From: Heterodera schachtii
Lineage: Eukaryota; Nematoda; Chromadorea; Rhabditida; Heteroderidae
Direction of reading: 5' to 3'
Assembly: GCA_023374025.1 (NCBI GenBank)
Contig: SIJG01000022.1
Span: 1,387,500 to 1,451,499 of the forward strand
Length of the DNA: 64,000 bases
The notes under the pieces are model-generated. The model saw only the letters and a program-made list of their open reading frames with translations, did not search any database and was not told the origin of the DNA. Positions 22,253-34,300 of this stretch are shown here, one piece after another. Positions within the stretch are counted from its first letter, which is position 1, and each line of letters starts with the position of its first letter. The translations under genes and the position numbers were made by a program.

Positions 22253-22977
22253 AAAAAAATTTTTTTAAACAAAAGGGTCCCCCCCTTTGGTTTTAAGAAA
22301 ATCAAAAACCCAATTTTAAATAGCTCGTTTATTTTCCATTAAAATTCATTTTATTTCATTGAATTAAAAAAACACTTTTTCAAAATTTGAGAGAGAAAGA
22401 GATAAATTTATTCATTTAAATGAAAAAATATTTTAATTATAATATTTTTTATATTTTATTTAACAAAATCATGTTGCTAATTATTTTAACGAAATTGAGG
22501 TTAAAAGAGTAAATTAAAGAAGATTACAGTAAATAATTGAGAAATTTCTAATTTTTCGATTTATTTTTCAATACTTTCGCTTACATAAGTCATACTTTTC
22601 TTGTGTTGAAGCGTCTTAGAAATCGTGCAATTTTTTGATGTGTCGCTTAGTTTGGCTCAATTAATTTTAGCCATTTAATTTTCCTTTAATTATAAAGTTT
22701 TTTATTATTACAAATTTGGATTACAAAAACAAATATTTATAAAAGATTTTTCTTTTATTTTTTAAAACTTTCATTTAAACAAGAAGAGTATTTTTTCTTA
22801 ACATTTTTTTTAAATTAATTTATTTAAATAAATTTCATTTATAAATTCAGTGATATTCGAAATATTATGTTGTTTAAAATGCATTTTGATCATTAGGTTT
22901 TTATTAATAGAAGCGACCAAATTTTAAATAAAGGAAATTTCTTTCTAAAAATTTTTGTTTTATTTTTTGTATTGGTA

Positions 22978-23045
22978 TTGGGTTGGTGCATAAGTCCCGT
23001 CCGTTTTTGTAGGAATCGATGGATAAATTAATGTTTTTTATTCCT
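22978..23045 (+). mobile_element. Mariner-type terminal inverted repeat, remnant
   Basis: TTGGGTTGGTGCATAAGTCC follows a TA dinucleotide, as expected for a Tc1/mariner insertion, and matches the known look of mariner ends. No transposase follows. An inverted copy with the same flanks is at 63835-63903. Confidence 0.65.
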
Positions 23046-23058
23046 TTGATCTCTTTAG

Positions 23059-23092
23059 CTTCGCCCCTTTTTCCGATACGACCATTTTTTAA
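23059..23092 (+). pseudogene. Diverged copy of the 14.5 kb exon-like fragment
   Basis: CTTTAG followed by CTTCGCCCCTTTTTCCGAT parallels TTTTAG and CTTCGCACCTTTTCACGAT at 14546. The frame ends after 10 residues. It is too short to stand alone. Confidence 0.25.
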
Positions 23093-24735
23093 TGAATATT
23101 AATTTGAAAATTCTTGACAGAAAACACCGTAATTGACTTTCATTTTAGGTAAAAATTTGTTTTTCCAAAATCGAGATCTCAACCTTGGCTTAAGGCCATT
23201 ATTAGCTTAACAAATTTTTTTAAGTCAATATGATAATTAACAACTCTTTGGGCACTGATCAATTCCAGATTTTATGAGGTGAACATCGAACAATAATATT
23301 ATCTTTATTATTCCGAAAATATGCAATATGAATATAAGAAATGAATTTCTTTTTTTGTTTTTTGTTTTACTATGGAACTCATTATTTTCTTCGGGATCAC
23401 AAAAAACTTTTGGTCCCCTCCTTTCCGCTCCTCTCCTCTATGGGTAGGGAAAATAAATTTTAAATGTTTTTTTGTCATTTATTATTTTAGAGAAATGTTT
23501 ACTTATTTATTAAATAGTGTTTAACTTTAGTTTTAGACCCTCTCGTAATTCAAATAATTTTATATTGGATTTCATGTTTTTTAAATTAATTGATAAAGCA
23601 AAGAATATTTAATAAATTAATACATATTCATTAAGAAATATTTGTAATCTCTTCATTATTTTTTTTAATTTTAATTATTTATTTATACTTTTTTTTAATT
23701 AAGTTATTTTTTACTGTAAGATTATTATTAGTAATATTATTCTAATTTTTAATATATTTAAAATCTTTTAAAAATTATTATATATTTTTAACTCATTTGT
23801 TTCAGCAAGATTTGGCTTATTTTGTAAAAAAAAGGTACAAAAATTCCTCTTTTTATACAATTTCTACTTAAATTGCATAACTTTCTTATTATTAACTGTA
23901 TAATAATATGTAATTTTGAAGTTTATAATACCTTTTTTCAAAATAAATCTTCTTTTTTTAGAATGTCTGATCATAATTGAATTTGGCAAATAATTTTTGT
24001 ATTATAAATTTGTAATAACATTTTTAAAGTTTTTAAATTTTAATGAATAAATTATTTTTGCTTCATATAATTTTTTGCCTTTTTTTGTCACAAGTCAATT
24101 TTTGGAAATTTTGAAGAGAATTACCTCTAGTAATAAAATTTCATGCTTAAAACGCCTCTTTATTAATACATAAGATAAAAATAGTATATTATTGAGTACT
24201 GTAGCATTTGTATAAATTTTAACTATTTTCTTGGTTGGTTCAACATTAGATGATTTAAAATTTATATACAATTTTTAATTTTTTCGATTGCTTTTAATGT
24301 TCTAGTTCTCATACTTTGTAGAAAACAAATTTTAAAAATTTATTAAATCATTGAAGTGTTCAATTTCCATCTCTTATTTTAAAGTTCGTTTAAGTGATGC
24401 AATGAATGCGCGGGAAGAAAAAATCTTAAAAAATTTCAATCAAAAAAAAACAATTTTTAAAATAAGAATTTCCTTGTATTATTTAATATTATTTATTATT
24501 TAGTTTCTTTTTTAATGTTATAAATGGAAATTAATTTTTTTTCTATTTTATTTACCTTTTTGAATTATATTTTAAAACCATTTTTCGTCTTTCTTCGGTT
24601 AAATTATTAAATATATTAAATTTGTCTTATTTATGGAATCCGCCGCACTCTTTTATTTTAATAAAAATTGTTAAAAAACGTAATGCTTATATGTCTTATT
24701 TAGATTTTTTCAACAATTTTTGAATTTTTATCGTG
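23093..24735. other. T-rich stretch, no gene seen
   Basis: Low complexity. The part near 24580-24660 (CTTTCTTCGG, GGAATCCGCCGCACTC) has an inverted diverged copy at about 63720-63790, which belongs to the same inverted duplication as the mariner remnant. Confidence 0.4.
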
Positions 24736-24739
24736 TCTT

Positions 24740-24842
24740 CAATCCCGCGGGATCCCGCGGGATTGCAAAACGGTCGGGAGGGACCCGGGTTCGGGCTGAT
24801 CCCGAAGAAATCCCGCGTGATCCCGATCCCGTCCGGTCTCTA
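24740..24842 (+). mobile_element. GGGATCCC-type small element, second copy
   Basis: It carries the same 26 bp perfect palindrome (24740-24765), CGGTCGGGAGGGA and CCCGTCCGGTCTCTA ending as the copy at 8829-9007, but a shorter middle. Retention of the intact palindrome in both copies suggests recent movement or a structural role. Confidence 0.62.
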
Positions 24843-24914
24843 ATCGAACTGAACCTTTTATAAAAAATACATGTTAAATCTCGGGTTGTAAATTACTTTT
24901 TTTTCGGTTTAGCG

Positions 24915-24959
24915 GCGGGGGCTTTAGCCCCCTCATTGTCAGCCCCCCCCCCCCCCCCC
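24915..24959. repeat. Hairpin and 17-C run
   Basis: GGGGGCTTTAGCCCCC is a 6 bp stem with a TTTA loop. It is followed at 24943-24959 by 17 consecutive C. Similar C runs occur at 41464 and 48421. Confidence 0.85.
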
Positions 24960-25356
24960 TCGCTACGCCTTGATTTATACTATCATAAGGTATTAAAATA
25001 ACAAATTCTCTGATCAATTATGTTGCCATTTTCATATTTTATTATTATTTTTCTTGAGTCTTAAAAAATAACAATATGCTCTTTGGATTATTTGGACTTC
25101 CTAATTTTTTGGATGTTTTTTATAATTGATAAACATTCTACGTTCTTTTTAATTAAATAATTTATTTCGTATAAATTTTATTTGTTGTTTTCATTACTCA
25201 CTTGACGACAGGTATTTCTTTGTTTATTGTGGTTCCATTTGAATTTTATTTTAAACCAAATTTTTTTTTGTAATATCAGGACATTGCATTTTGCAGAAAC
25301 TCAGCGCATTTTCATTATTTTTTATGCTTCCTTTAAGGCAATTAGTTTTTTAATTT

Positions 25357-26836
25357 ATTCAAATATGAAATTATTATTCAATTAATTAATAATTGTTTTA
25401 TAAATTTCCCAAATTAGAAAAAATATTGATAATTTGGCATTTTTCAAATTTTATTTTATTTTTCGTGCATCCTAATAGATATAAGTTTGTTTTGGATTAA
25501 TAGTTTAATTTAAATTTTTAGAAGTTAAAATTTTCAAATTGTTATTCTTCTCTCTTGCGTCTCTCAGCAAGTTCTTATGATTGCCTGATTACATAACGAT
25601 TGACTTTAATTAAATTAAATGCATTTAAATAATCAGAAAATAACATTCTTGCGGAAGTCTTTAAAGAATAAAAATGAGATTTACAAAAAATTTTTTTTGG
25701 GAATTATTTGAAATTCATTTTCAATTATTTTCAATTATTTACTTATCAGTTGAATTTAAAAAAATATATGGCAAAAAAAAATTGTAAATTTATAAAATTA
25801 AAAGTTTATATTTTCCTTGTTTTTAATATTTTTTTTATTTATTACTTATTAATTTCTGATGAATATAATTTACTCTTATTTATTGAAGTATTATTAAATA
25901 AAAATCTGTAAGTTAATATTAATTTGATTTTATTCCATATTTTAAATTTTTTTTTTTAAATTTATTTATTATTCTTAAAATTATTTACTTTTTCCAATTC
26001 ACTTGTACTACAGACCCATCCGTTGGTAATGATCCGATTTCTAAAAAAAAAATTTCATTTTACCTTGTAATTCGCTTAATCATACCTTTGAAAAAATTTG
26101 TTAAAATAAATATATATTTTTTAACATCATTAACGAGAATCAAAGTAAATTATTCTCATTTTGTTATTAGACTCAATTTATTTTATATCATATTGAAAAC
26201 AAAAATTTTTTTTTGATTGTCTTTTATATTTTACATTTATTTATTTACAAAAATATATATTAAAATAATTTGATCACAAGGACATTTTTTAGTTTATACA
26301 TTTTTTTTTTCTGAAATTCTTTAGTTTTTTTTAATTATAGTTTTCTTTTACCTAAAATGCTCATAATTGCTTTACTTTTCCTTATTCATATACTTTTTTC
26401 TCACGAATGCATTCTGTTATCATGAAACTTTCTTTATTAATTTTCAAATAAATATCCATTTTATATCTTTAATAAATTTTATATTTGGATAAGAATAATT
26501 AAATTAATTATATTTTTTTTTACCAAAAATAATTTAATTGAATTTTTTATTCCTTGCCATTTTTCGCTAATTATCTAATTATAAATTGTATTTTGGATGT
26601 TTAGTTGAATAATTTATTTAGTTAATACATAAAAAACGAAATATTGGAATTGATTTATTTGGGAAGTGCTTCAATGGAATTTTTTATTCATTTTTCAACA
26701 GTTTTTTTTTTGGGTTTTTCAAAAATTATGTGAATAAAACCGTTATTGATGGTAGAAATAAGTCAGATTCTTCAATAAAAATGAATTTTCTTGTTGTTAT
26801 CTTTAATAAATTTATTAAGCAAATGTTTGTTTAATT
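25357..26836. repeat. Separate copy of the 1.5 kb tandem unit
   Basis: From ATTCAAATATGAAATTATTA to TTATTAAGCAAATG it matches the units of the 31.3-38.6 kb array, but it lacks the last 60-odd bases and differs at several sites. For example, it has CCGTTATTG, shared only with the fourth unit. The sequence on both sides does not match the array. Confidence 0.88.
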
Positions 26837-29800
26837 GTCGCAATTTGGGTCATTAAATTTATTTTAATATTATTAGATGGTTTTCGCGATGAGTACAACG
26901 GATATGTTTTCACAAATTTTGGATTTGTAAATCTTTTAGCGAATCCTCCCATTCCTTGGTCCTATCACTCACCTATTCAACCCTTTGATCAGTCCCGACA
27001 CCCACCGCTAACACTGCCAGATATCACTTATCATCCCCCCTCGTCCTCCCTCCATTTGATCACACTCCCGATCAGACACTGCCAATCACTTTAAGTCGAC
27101 GAAATTAAGTTCAACTAAAGCGCCTTTTTAAAAGTTTATATAGTTTTTTCTTGATAATTTTCCTATAACATATTTCCATTAAATTTTCTATTGTATTTAT
27201 ATTTATACAAAATTTATATTATATTCAGTTATATTTAATAAAACAAGCCAAGTTTAGTAAAATGTCAAATAAATTTTTTAGACATTTATATTAAAGCTAA
27301 TTTAACAATTTTCCTTGTGTTTTTTAAATAATTTATTTAATGATTTAATTTTCTTTAATAGTTTCTTATATAGTTGTTTTTTCAAATTTTAATAGACTCG
27401 ACCAAATGCTTCGTAAGGGCTTTTGGTTGAGCCACAAAGCGAAATTCTTCTTTAAATTTAAATATATTTATCCGCTTAATATCTTACCAATGAGCTTGAG
27501 TTTTTTAATTAAACGTATTGGGAAGAAATAATATTTAATTTATTAAATAATTATTTGCTTCTCCGATTGCTTAAGGATGGAATTAATAACTGCACAAATT
27601 CATAATGATCTTTAATTTAATTAATAATTGCAAGTGTATACATTTTTTTAATTTCGTTAATTCAACAATTATGTTAACTTTTTGGGCCAAAAATGGCTAT
27701 GAATTGTTTGTATTTGGGGTCCATATTGTGGTTTTAATACGAATTCGTACAATTTTAAATAATAGGTTTTTGGGCTTAAAATAATTTAATTTGAGTTTGA
27801 TTGGTTATCAGTAAAATTAAAAGTATTGCTTTTCTCCTGGGATCACCTAGCCGATTTATGAAACAGTCTAGGCACAGAATAAGCTTACCGTACTTTCATA
27901 AGTTATCATAATTTATGAAAATTTTCATACATCTTTTTCCTTTTAATTTTAAATCAAAATTATTGAATTTAAGTAGAAAAGTATTTATTTTAATTTTTAT
28001 TTTTTTAATAACAAAAATTTGATAAAAATTCGAGTTAAATATACAGCTAAATGAATATATAGTCTAATAAATTTTCCTGGTAAAAATGTATTATTAAATA
28101 ATTCTATTTTAAATCAAAAATTTATTCAAATATTTTTCAGCTTCATTTATTTTTCGAATTTTGTTATTTTCTTTCATGCTTATAAGATAAGGAAAATTAT
28201 TTTGTTTTTTATTTAAAATAATATTTACTTTTAATCAATCAAAAAGATTTTGGTTTAATCAATTGAATAATTTTTTTTTACATCTTTTATTTTTAACGCG
28301 AAAGTTAAAATAATTTGAAAATATTTAATAAAATAGATTTAAAATAATATTTTTTATTTTTTAGTGAAATGAAATTATCGATCTCTCATATACCTTCCAT
28401 TTTCTTATCTCAAAACAAACATTAGAATATTTTTTGAAAATACTAAAATTATTGTTAAATTATACCAATAAAAATTATAATTTTTGAATTTATTTATTTT
28501 CTATTATAATTTAATATCGAAATAATTTTAAATTTTCTTTTATGAAAATCTGGACACTCATTCTTGCTAATTTTTTCTTATAATTTTAAAATAAGATTTT
28601 ACTAAACAAATTTTATTTGACTAATTTTTATTTATATTTCTATATTTTCATGCTATTTATTGAATTTTGTTAATTTATCTATTCGTTTTATTCAATGGAT
28701 AAGCGGATGAGAGAAATTTAAAAATCAGTTTAGATTAAAATAAATTCTTATTATTTTTTATTTAAAATTAATTCCAAAACATAATAGTAAACATAAATTT
28801 TATTTTTTTATGCTTATATTAATATTTTTTTATAATTTTAGTTTTTTTTGTTTTAAATTTTGTAATATAAAATAATTTTATATTTTCTTGGCTAACTACC
28901 TCGATGATGAACTCAATTGGTTGGTTGTTGTCATTTAATTAAATATTTGTCTTTTCATTTTGGTTTTTTTTTCTGTAAATTTGTTACATTTTTTTTCAAA
29001 ATTTGTTTCGTAAATTTATATGACCAATGTGTGCGATTTCGTTCTTTTCTTTCGAGTATTACTTATTCTCTATAAAATTTGCTTAATTTTTTCAACTAAT
29101 TTTGTCTGTCTTCCAATTTCATAATTTTATTTATTTTTCAAATTCATTTTAAAATCTTTTATAATATTTAATGGCTTTTTGTATTAAATTCTTTATTTTT
29201 TATTATCACTTGCAAAAAGTGGGGTTTTCCAGGATAAACATAATTATCTTTTCTGGTGATATTATTTAAAAAACTAAAAGATTTAATTCGCCTTTTCTAA
29301 ATTAAAATTATAATGTTTTTTAAATGTTTTTTATCTTTCCAAATGCAAATGTTCAGCTTATTTAGTTTCAAGAAATATTTTTGAATATTTGTTAATATTT
29401 ATTTATTTATTTATCTACTAAATGCAAACAAAAATAATTATAAATCAGATTTAAATGTGTTTCTTTTTTATGCTTTATCATTTTGAATTACTGTTTTTAG
29501 TTTTTTTTTAAATATATTTTGTTAACCTATTAAATTTATTTTTCTACAATATATTTTTGGTCAATATACAAAAAAAAATCATTGCTTTTAATATTCCAAT
29601 TTAAAGAAATTTAGCAAATTTTATCTTTTTGTTAAAAGTGAAAAAATTCGCAAAAATTAAAAAAATTGAAAAACTGAGTCTGCTGACAATAACCGAAAGA
29701 TTTAAAACGTTTTTCTTTAATATATTTCAATGAACTTTTAATTAAGTTTTTTTTGTTAATTATCTTTTAGCTTTTTTAATAATTAAGGGTTTATTTTGGA

Positions 29801-31344
29801 TTTATTTGATTTTATTTTTAAATTATTACTATATTTTTTTAATTATAATAATGTTTTTTTCATTGGATTATATTACTGAATTTGATTTAATTCATTAAAA
29901 ACAAAAAATAAATTTTGATAAATTTTTATTGAATAAATTATTTGTTATTTTTCCGCTTTTATATCTTGTTTTATTTATTAGGTGTATTTTATTGTGTTTT
30001 TTGGTTTTTCAATAATATTGGCAATTATGGAATGTTTTTATTATTTCTAAAATTTTATTTAATCTTTCGGGCCTCGCTTCTTTGATTATTTCTGCTTTTT
30101 AAAGGTAAGTATTTCTTTTACCCGTTTCATTATTCTAGTCCTTTTATGTAAATGTTGTAGATTGTGCTTCTTTTGTCTTTTTTATTCCGCAATTTGCAAA
30201 ATTATAATGTAAAAACCGGTTTTTTAAAATAATTTGTGTTTTTAAACTTATTCTATATAAATTATTTCCTCCAATTCTTGTGTCATTTTTCTCCATCGAA
30301 TTCTTCCATACAGTATAGTTTTATTTCTTTCAATTTTTCAAGGTTTTCGAGAAACGATTAACTTTCATTAAATTGAATTTTGTTTTAATTTCACTTTTTT
30401 TTTTGCTTTTAATTAAAAATACAAAAATAAGTCTTGCACACCAATTTTTTGTTGTAACTTTTCTCAAATCCAACCTAAATTTACAAAAAGATATTCAAAT
30501 TTGCACATAAGATTAGGAAATATTTCTACGTAATGTTTTTCCTATCTTCAGAGAGTTCGAAGATAGAAATAAAAAATATGCCAAATTTTTTTGCAGATGG
30601 CACGTAACTCTCTGATCAATCAATATTTTGGCAATTTTCAGGAGAAAGGCTTAACGAAGAGAAACTGTTTTTTTTATGAGAATTAACAAAGACCCTGTGA
30701 TCACTTGAAAGGACTACATTAGATAATTAATGGTAAATCTTTTTAAATAAATTTTTTAAATTCGCGAGAATATGCACAAGAAAATTATTCTCATTTTTAT
30801 TAAAATCCAATTTATTTAATACATATTAAAAATAAAATTCTTTTTTGGTTCTTTAAATTTCACCATTTTTTATTATATAAAATATTTTATTAAATTCATT
30901 AAAGTGATTACAAGACAATTTATTTTTTCTTTTATTGAAAATGCACTTAAATTGCTTTACTTCCCTTATTCATATACTTTTTTCCCCTCGTATCCGTTCT
31001 GTTTTTCATGAGCCATTCGATTTTGACCATTTTTTTAAATTAATTTTCAAATAAATAATCATTTTATACCTTTAATAAATTTTTCATATTGGATAAAAAT
31101 AATTTTATTAATTCAAAAATAAATTTTTTAAATAAAAATATTCATTTTGATGGTAAATTATATTAAATATTTTTGAGAATTTTTTAAATTGATTTATTTA
31201 TGTGCTTTGTTTTGTTTTTCGGCTTTTAAATATATTTGGTTAATTTTTTTATTGCTTTAAATACTTTTCAAATAAAATATTCTGTTTATAATATTAATAA
31301 CATAAAATCTTTATAGGAGATAGGAGAAAGTTTTTTTTTTCTTA
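26837..31344. other. T-rich stretch between the lone unit and the array
   Basis: 26930-27090 is an unusually C-rich island on the + strand (CCCGACACCCACCGC and similar) with no recognisable product. A hairpin with an 8 bp stem lies at 30542-30566 (CTATCTTC/GAAGATAG). 30750-31100 is a strongly diverged version of part of the 1.5 kb unit. The exon-like piece at 27.4 kb is listed separately. No other gene is supported. Confidence 0.4.
27396..27531 (+). pseudogene. Exon-like fragment of an unrecognised gene
   Basis: After TTTTAATAG, the + strand reads 44 codons without a stop, beginning LDQMLRKGFWLSHKAKFFFK and ending in a TAA. Diverged copies occur near 40300-40390 (frame includes RKAKFLFQLF) and 42920-43030. 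The KAKF(F/L)F core is in the same frame in two copies, which favours a coding origin. I do not recognise a domain, and the copies contain stops, so I treat it as a decayed exon. Confidence 0.3.
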
Positions 31345-34300
31345 TCCAAAATAATTTAATGAATTTTTTATTTCTCGCCATTTTTCGCTAATTATCTAAT
31401 TATAAATTGTATTTTGGATGTTTAGTTGAATAATTTATTTAGTTAATACATAAAAAACGAAATATTGGAATTGATTTATTTGGGAAGTGCTTCAATGGAA
31501 TTTTTTTATTCATTTTTCAACAGTTTTTTTTTTGGGTTTTTCAAAAATTATGTGAATAAAACAGTTATTGATGGTGGAAATAAATTAAAATAGAGTCAGA
31601 TTCTTCAATAAAATGAATTTTCTTGTTTTTTTAAAGAATTTATTAAGCACATGTTCGTTTAATCAAATAATTTATACATTTTCTTTATAGCAAAATAACA
31701 GCCAAGTTTAACTTTATTCAAATATGAAATTATTATTCAATTAATTAATAATTGTTTTATAAATTTCCCAAATTAGAAAAAATATTGATAATTTGGCATT
31801 TTTCAAATTTTATTTTATTTTTCGTGCATCCTAATAGATATAAGTTTGTTTTGGATTAATAGTTTAATTTAAATTTTTAGAAGTTAAAATTTTCAAATTG
31901 TTATTCTTCTCTCTTGCGTCTCTCAGCAAGTTCTTATGATTGCCTGATTACATAACGATTGACTTTAATTAAATTAAATGCATTTAAATAATCAGAAAAT
32001 AACATTCTTGCGGAAGTCTTTAAAGAATAAAAATGAGATTTACAAAAAATTTTTTTTGGGAATTATTTGAAATTCATTTTCAATTATTTTCAATTATTTA
32101 CTTATCAGTTGAATTTAAAAAAATATATGGCAAAAAAAAATTGTAAATTTATAAAATTAAAAGTTTATATTTTCCTTGTTTTTAATATTTTTTTTATTTA
32201 TTACTTATTAATTTCTGATGAATATAATTTACTCTTATTTATTGAAGTATTATTAAATAAAAATCTGTAAGTTAATATTAATTTGATTTTATTCCATATT
32301 TTAAATTTTTTTTTTTAAATTTATTTATTATTCTTAAAATTATTTACTTTTTCCAATTCACTTGTACTACAGACCCATCCGTTGGTAATGATCCGATTTC
32401 TAAAAAAAAAATTTCATTTACCTTGTAATTCGCTTAATCATACCTTTGAAAAAATTTGTTAAAATAAATATATATTTTTTAACATCATTAACGAGAATCA
32501 AAGTAAATTATTCTCATTTTGTTATTAGACTCAATTTATTTTATATCATATTGAAAACAAAAATTTTTTTTTGATTGTCTTTTATATTTTACATTTATTT
32601 ATTTACAAAAATATATATTAAAATAATTTGATCACAAGGACATTTTTTAGTTTATACATTTTTTTTTCTGAAATTCTTTAGTTTTTTTAAATTATAGTTT
32701 TCTTTTACCTAAAATGCTCATAATTGCTTTACTTTTCCTTATTCATATACTTTTTTCTCACGAATGCATTCTGTTATCATGAAACTTTCTTTATTAATTT
32801 TCAAATAAATATCCATTTTATATCTTTAATAAATTTTATATTTGGATAAGAATAATTAAATTAATTATATTTTTTTTACCAAAAATAATTTAATTGAATT
32901 TTTTATTCCTTGCCATTTTTCGCTAATTATCTAATTATAAATTGTATTTTGGATGTTTAGTTGAATAATTTATTTAGTTAATACATAAAAAACGAAATAT
33001 TGGAATTGATTTATTTGGGAAGTGCTTCAATGGAATTTTTTTATTCATTTTTCAACAGTTTTTTTTTTGGGTTTTTCAAAAATTATGTGAATAAAACAGT
33101 TATTGATGGTGGAAATAAATTAAAATAGAGTCAGATTCTTCAATAAAATGAATTTTCTTGTTTTTTTAAAGAATTTATTAAGCACATGTTCGTTTAATCA
33201 AATAATTTATACATTTTCTTTATAGCAAAATAACAGCCAAGTTTAACTTTATTCAAATATGAAATTATTATTCAATTAATTAATAATTGTTTTATAAATT
33301 TCCCAAATTAGAAAAAATATTGATAATTTGGCATTTTTCAAATTTTATTTTATTTTTCGTGCATCCTAATAGATATAAGTTTGTTTTGGATTAATAGTTT
33401 AATTTAAATTTTTAGAAGTTAAAATTTTCAAATTGTTATTCTTCTCTCTTGCGTCTCTCAGCAAGTTCTTATGATTGCCTGATTACATAACGATTGACTT
33501 TAATTAAATTAAATGCATTTAAATAATCAGAAAATAACATTCTTGCGGAAGTCTTTAAAGAATAAAAATGAGATTTACAAAAAATTTTTTTTGGGAATTA
33601 TTTGAAATTCATTTTCAATTATTTTCAATTATTTACTTATCAGTTGAATTTAAAAAAATATATGGCAAAAAAAAATTGTAAATTTATAAAATTAAAAGTT
33701 TATATTTTCCTTGTTTTTAATATTTTTTTTATTTATTACTTATTAATTTCTGATGAATATAATTTACTCTTATTTATTGAAGTATTATTAAATAAAAATC
33801 TGTAAGTTAATATTAATTTGATTTTATTCCATATTTTAAATTTTTTTTTTTAAATTTATTTATTATTCTTAAAATTATTTACTTTTTCCAATTCACTTGT
33901 ACTACAGACCCATCCGTTGGTAATGATCCGATTTCTAAAAAAAAAATTTCATTTTACCTTGTAATTCGCTTAATCATACCTTTGAAAAAATTTGTTAAAA
34001 TAAATATATATTTTTTAACATCATTAACGAGAATCAAAGTAAATTATTCTCATTTTGTTATTAGACTCAATTTATTTTATATCATATTGAAAACAAAAAT
34101 TTTTTTTTGATTGTCTTTTATATTTTACATTTATTTATTTACAAAAATATATATTAAAATAATTTGATCACAAGGACATTTTTTAGTTTATACATTTTTT
34201 TTTCTGAAATTCTTTAGTTTTTTTAAATTATAGTTTTCTTTTACCTAAAATGCTCATAATTGCTTTACTTTTCCTTATTCATATACTTTTTTCTCACGAA

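Noticed and set aside
26930..27100. C-rich island considered as a coding exon or 5S-type RNA gene
   Set aside because: No frame with convincing residues and no match to 5S internal control elements that I could recognise.
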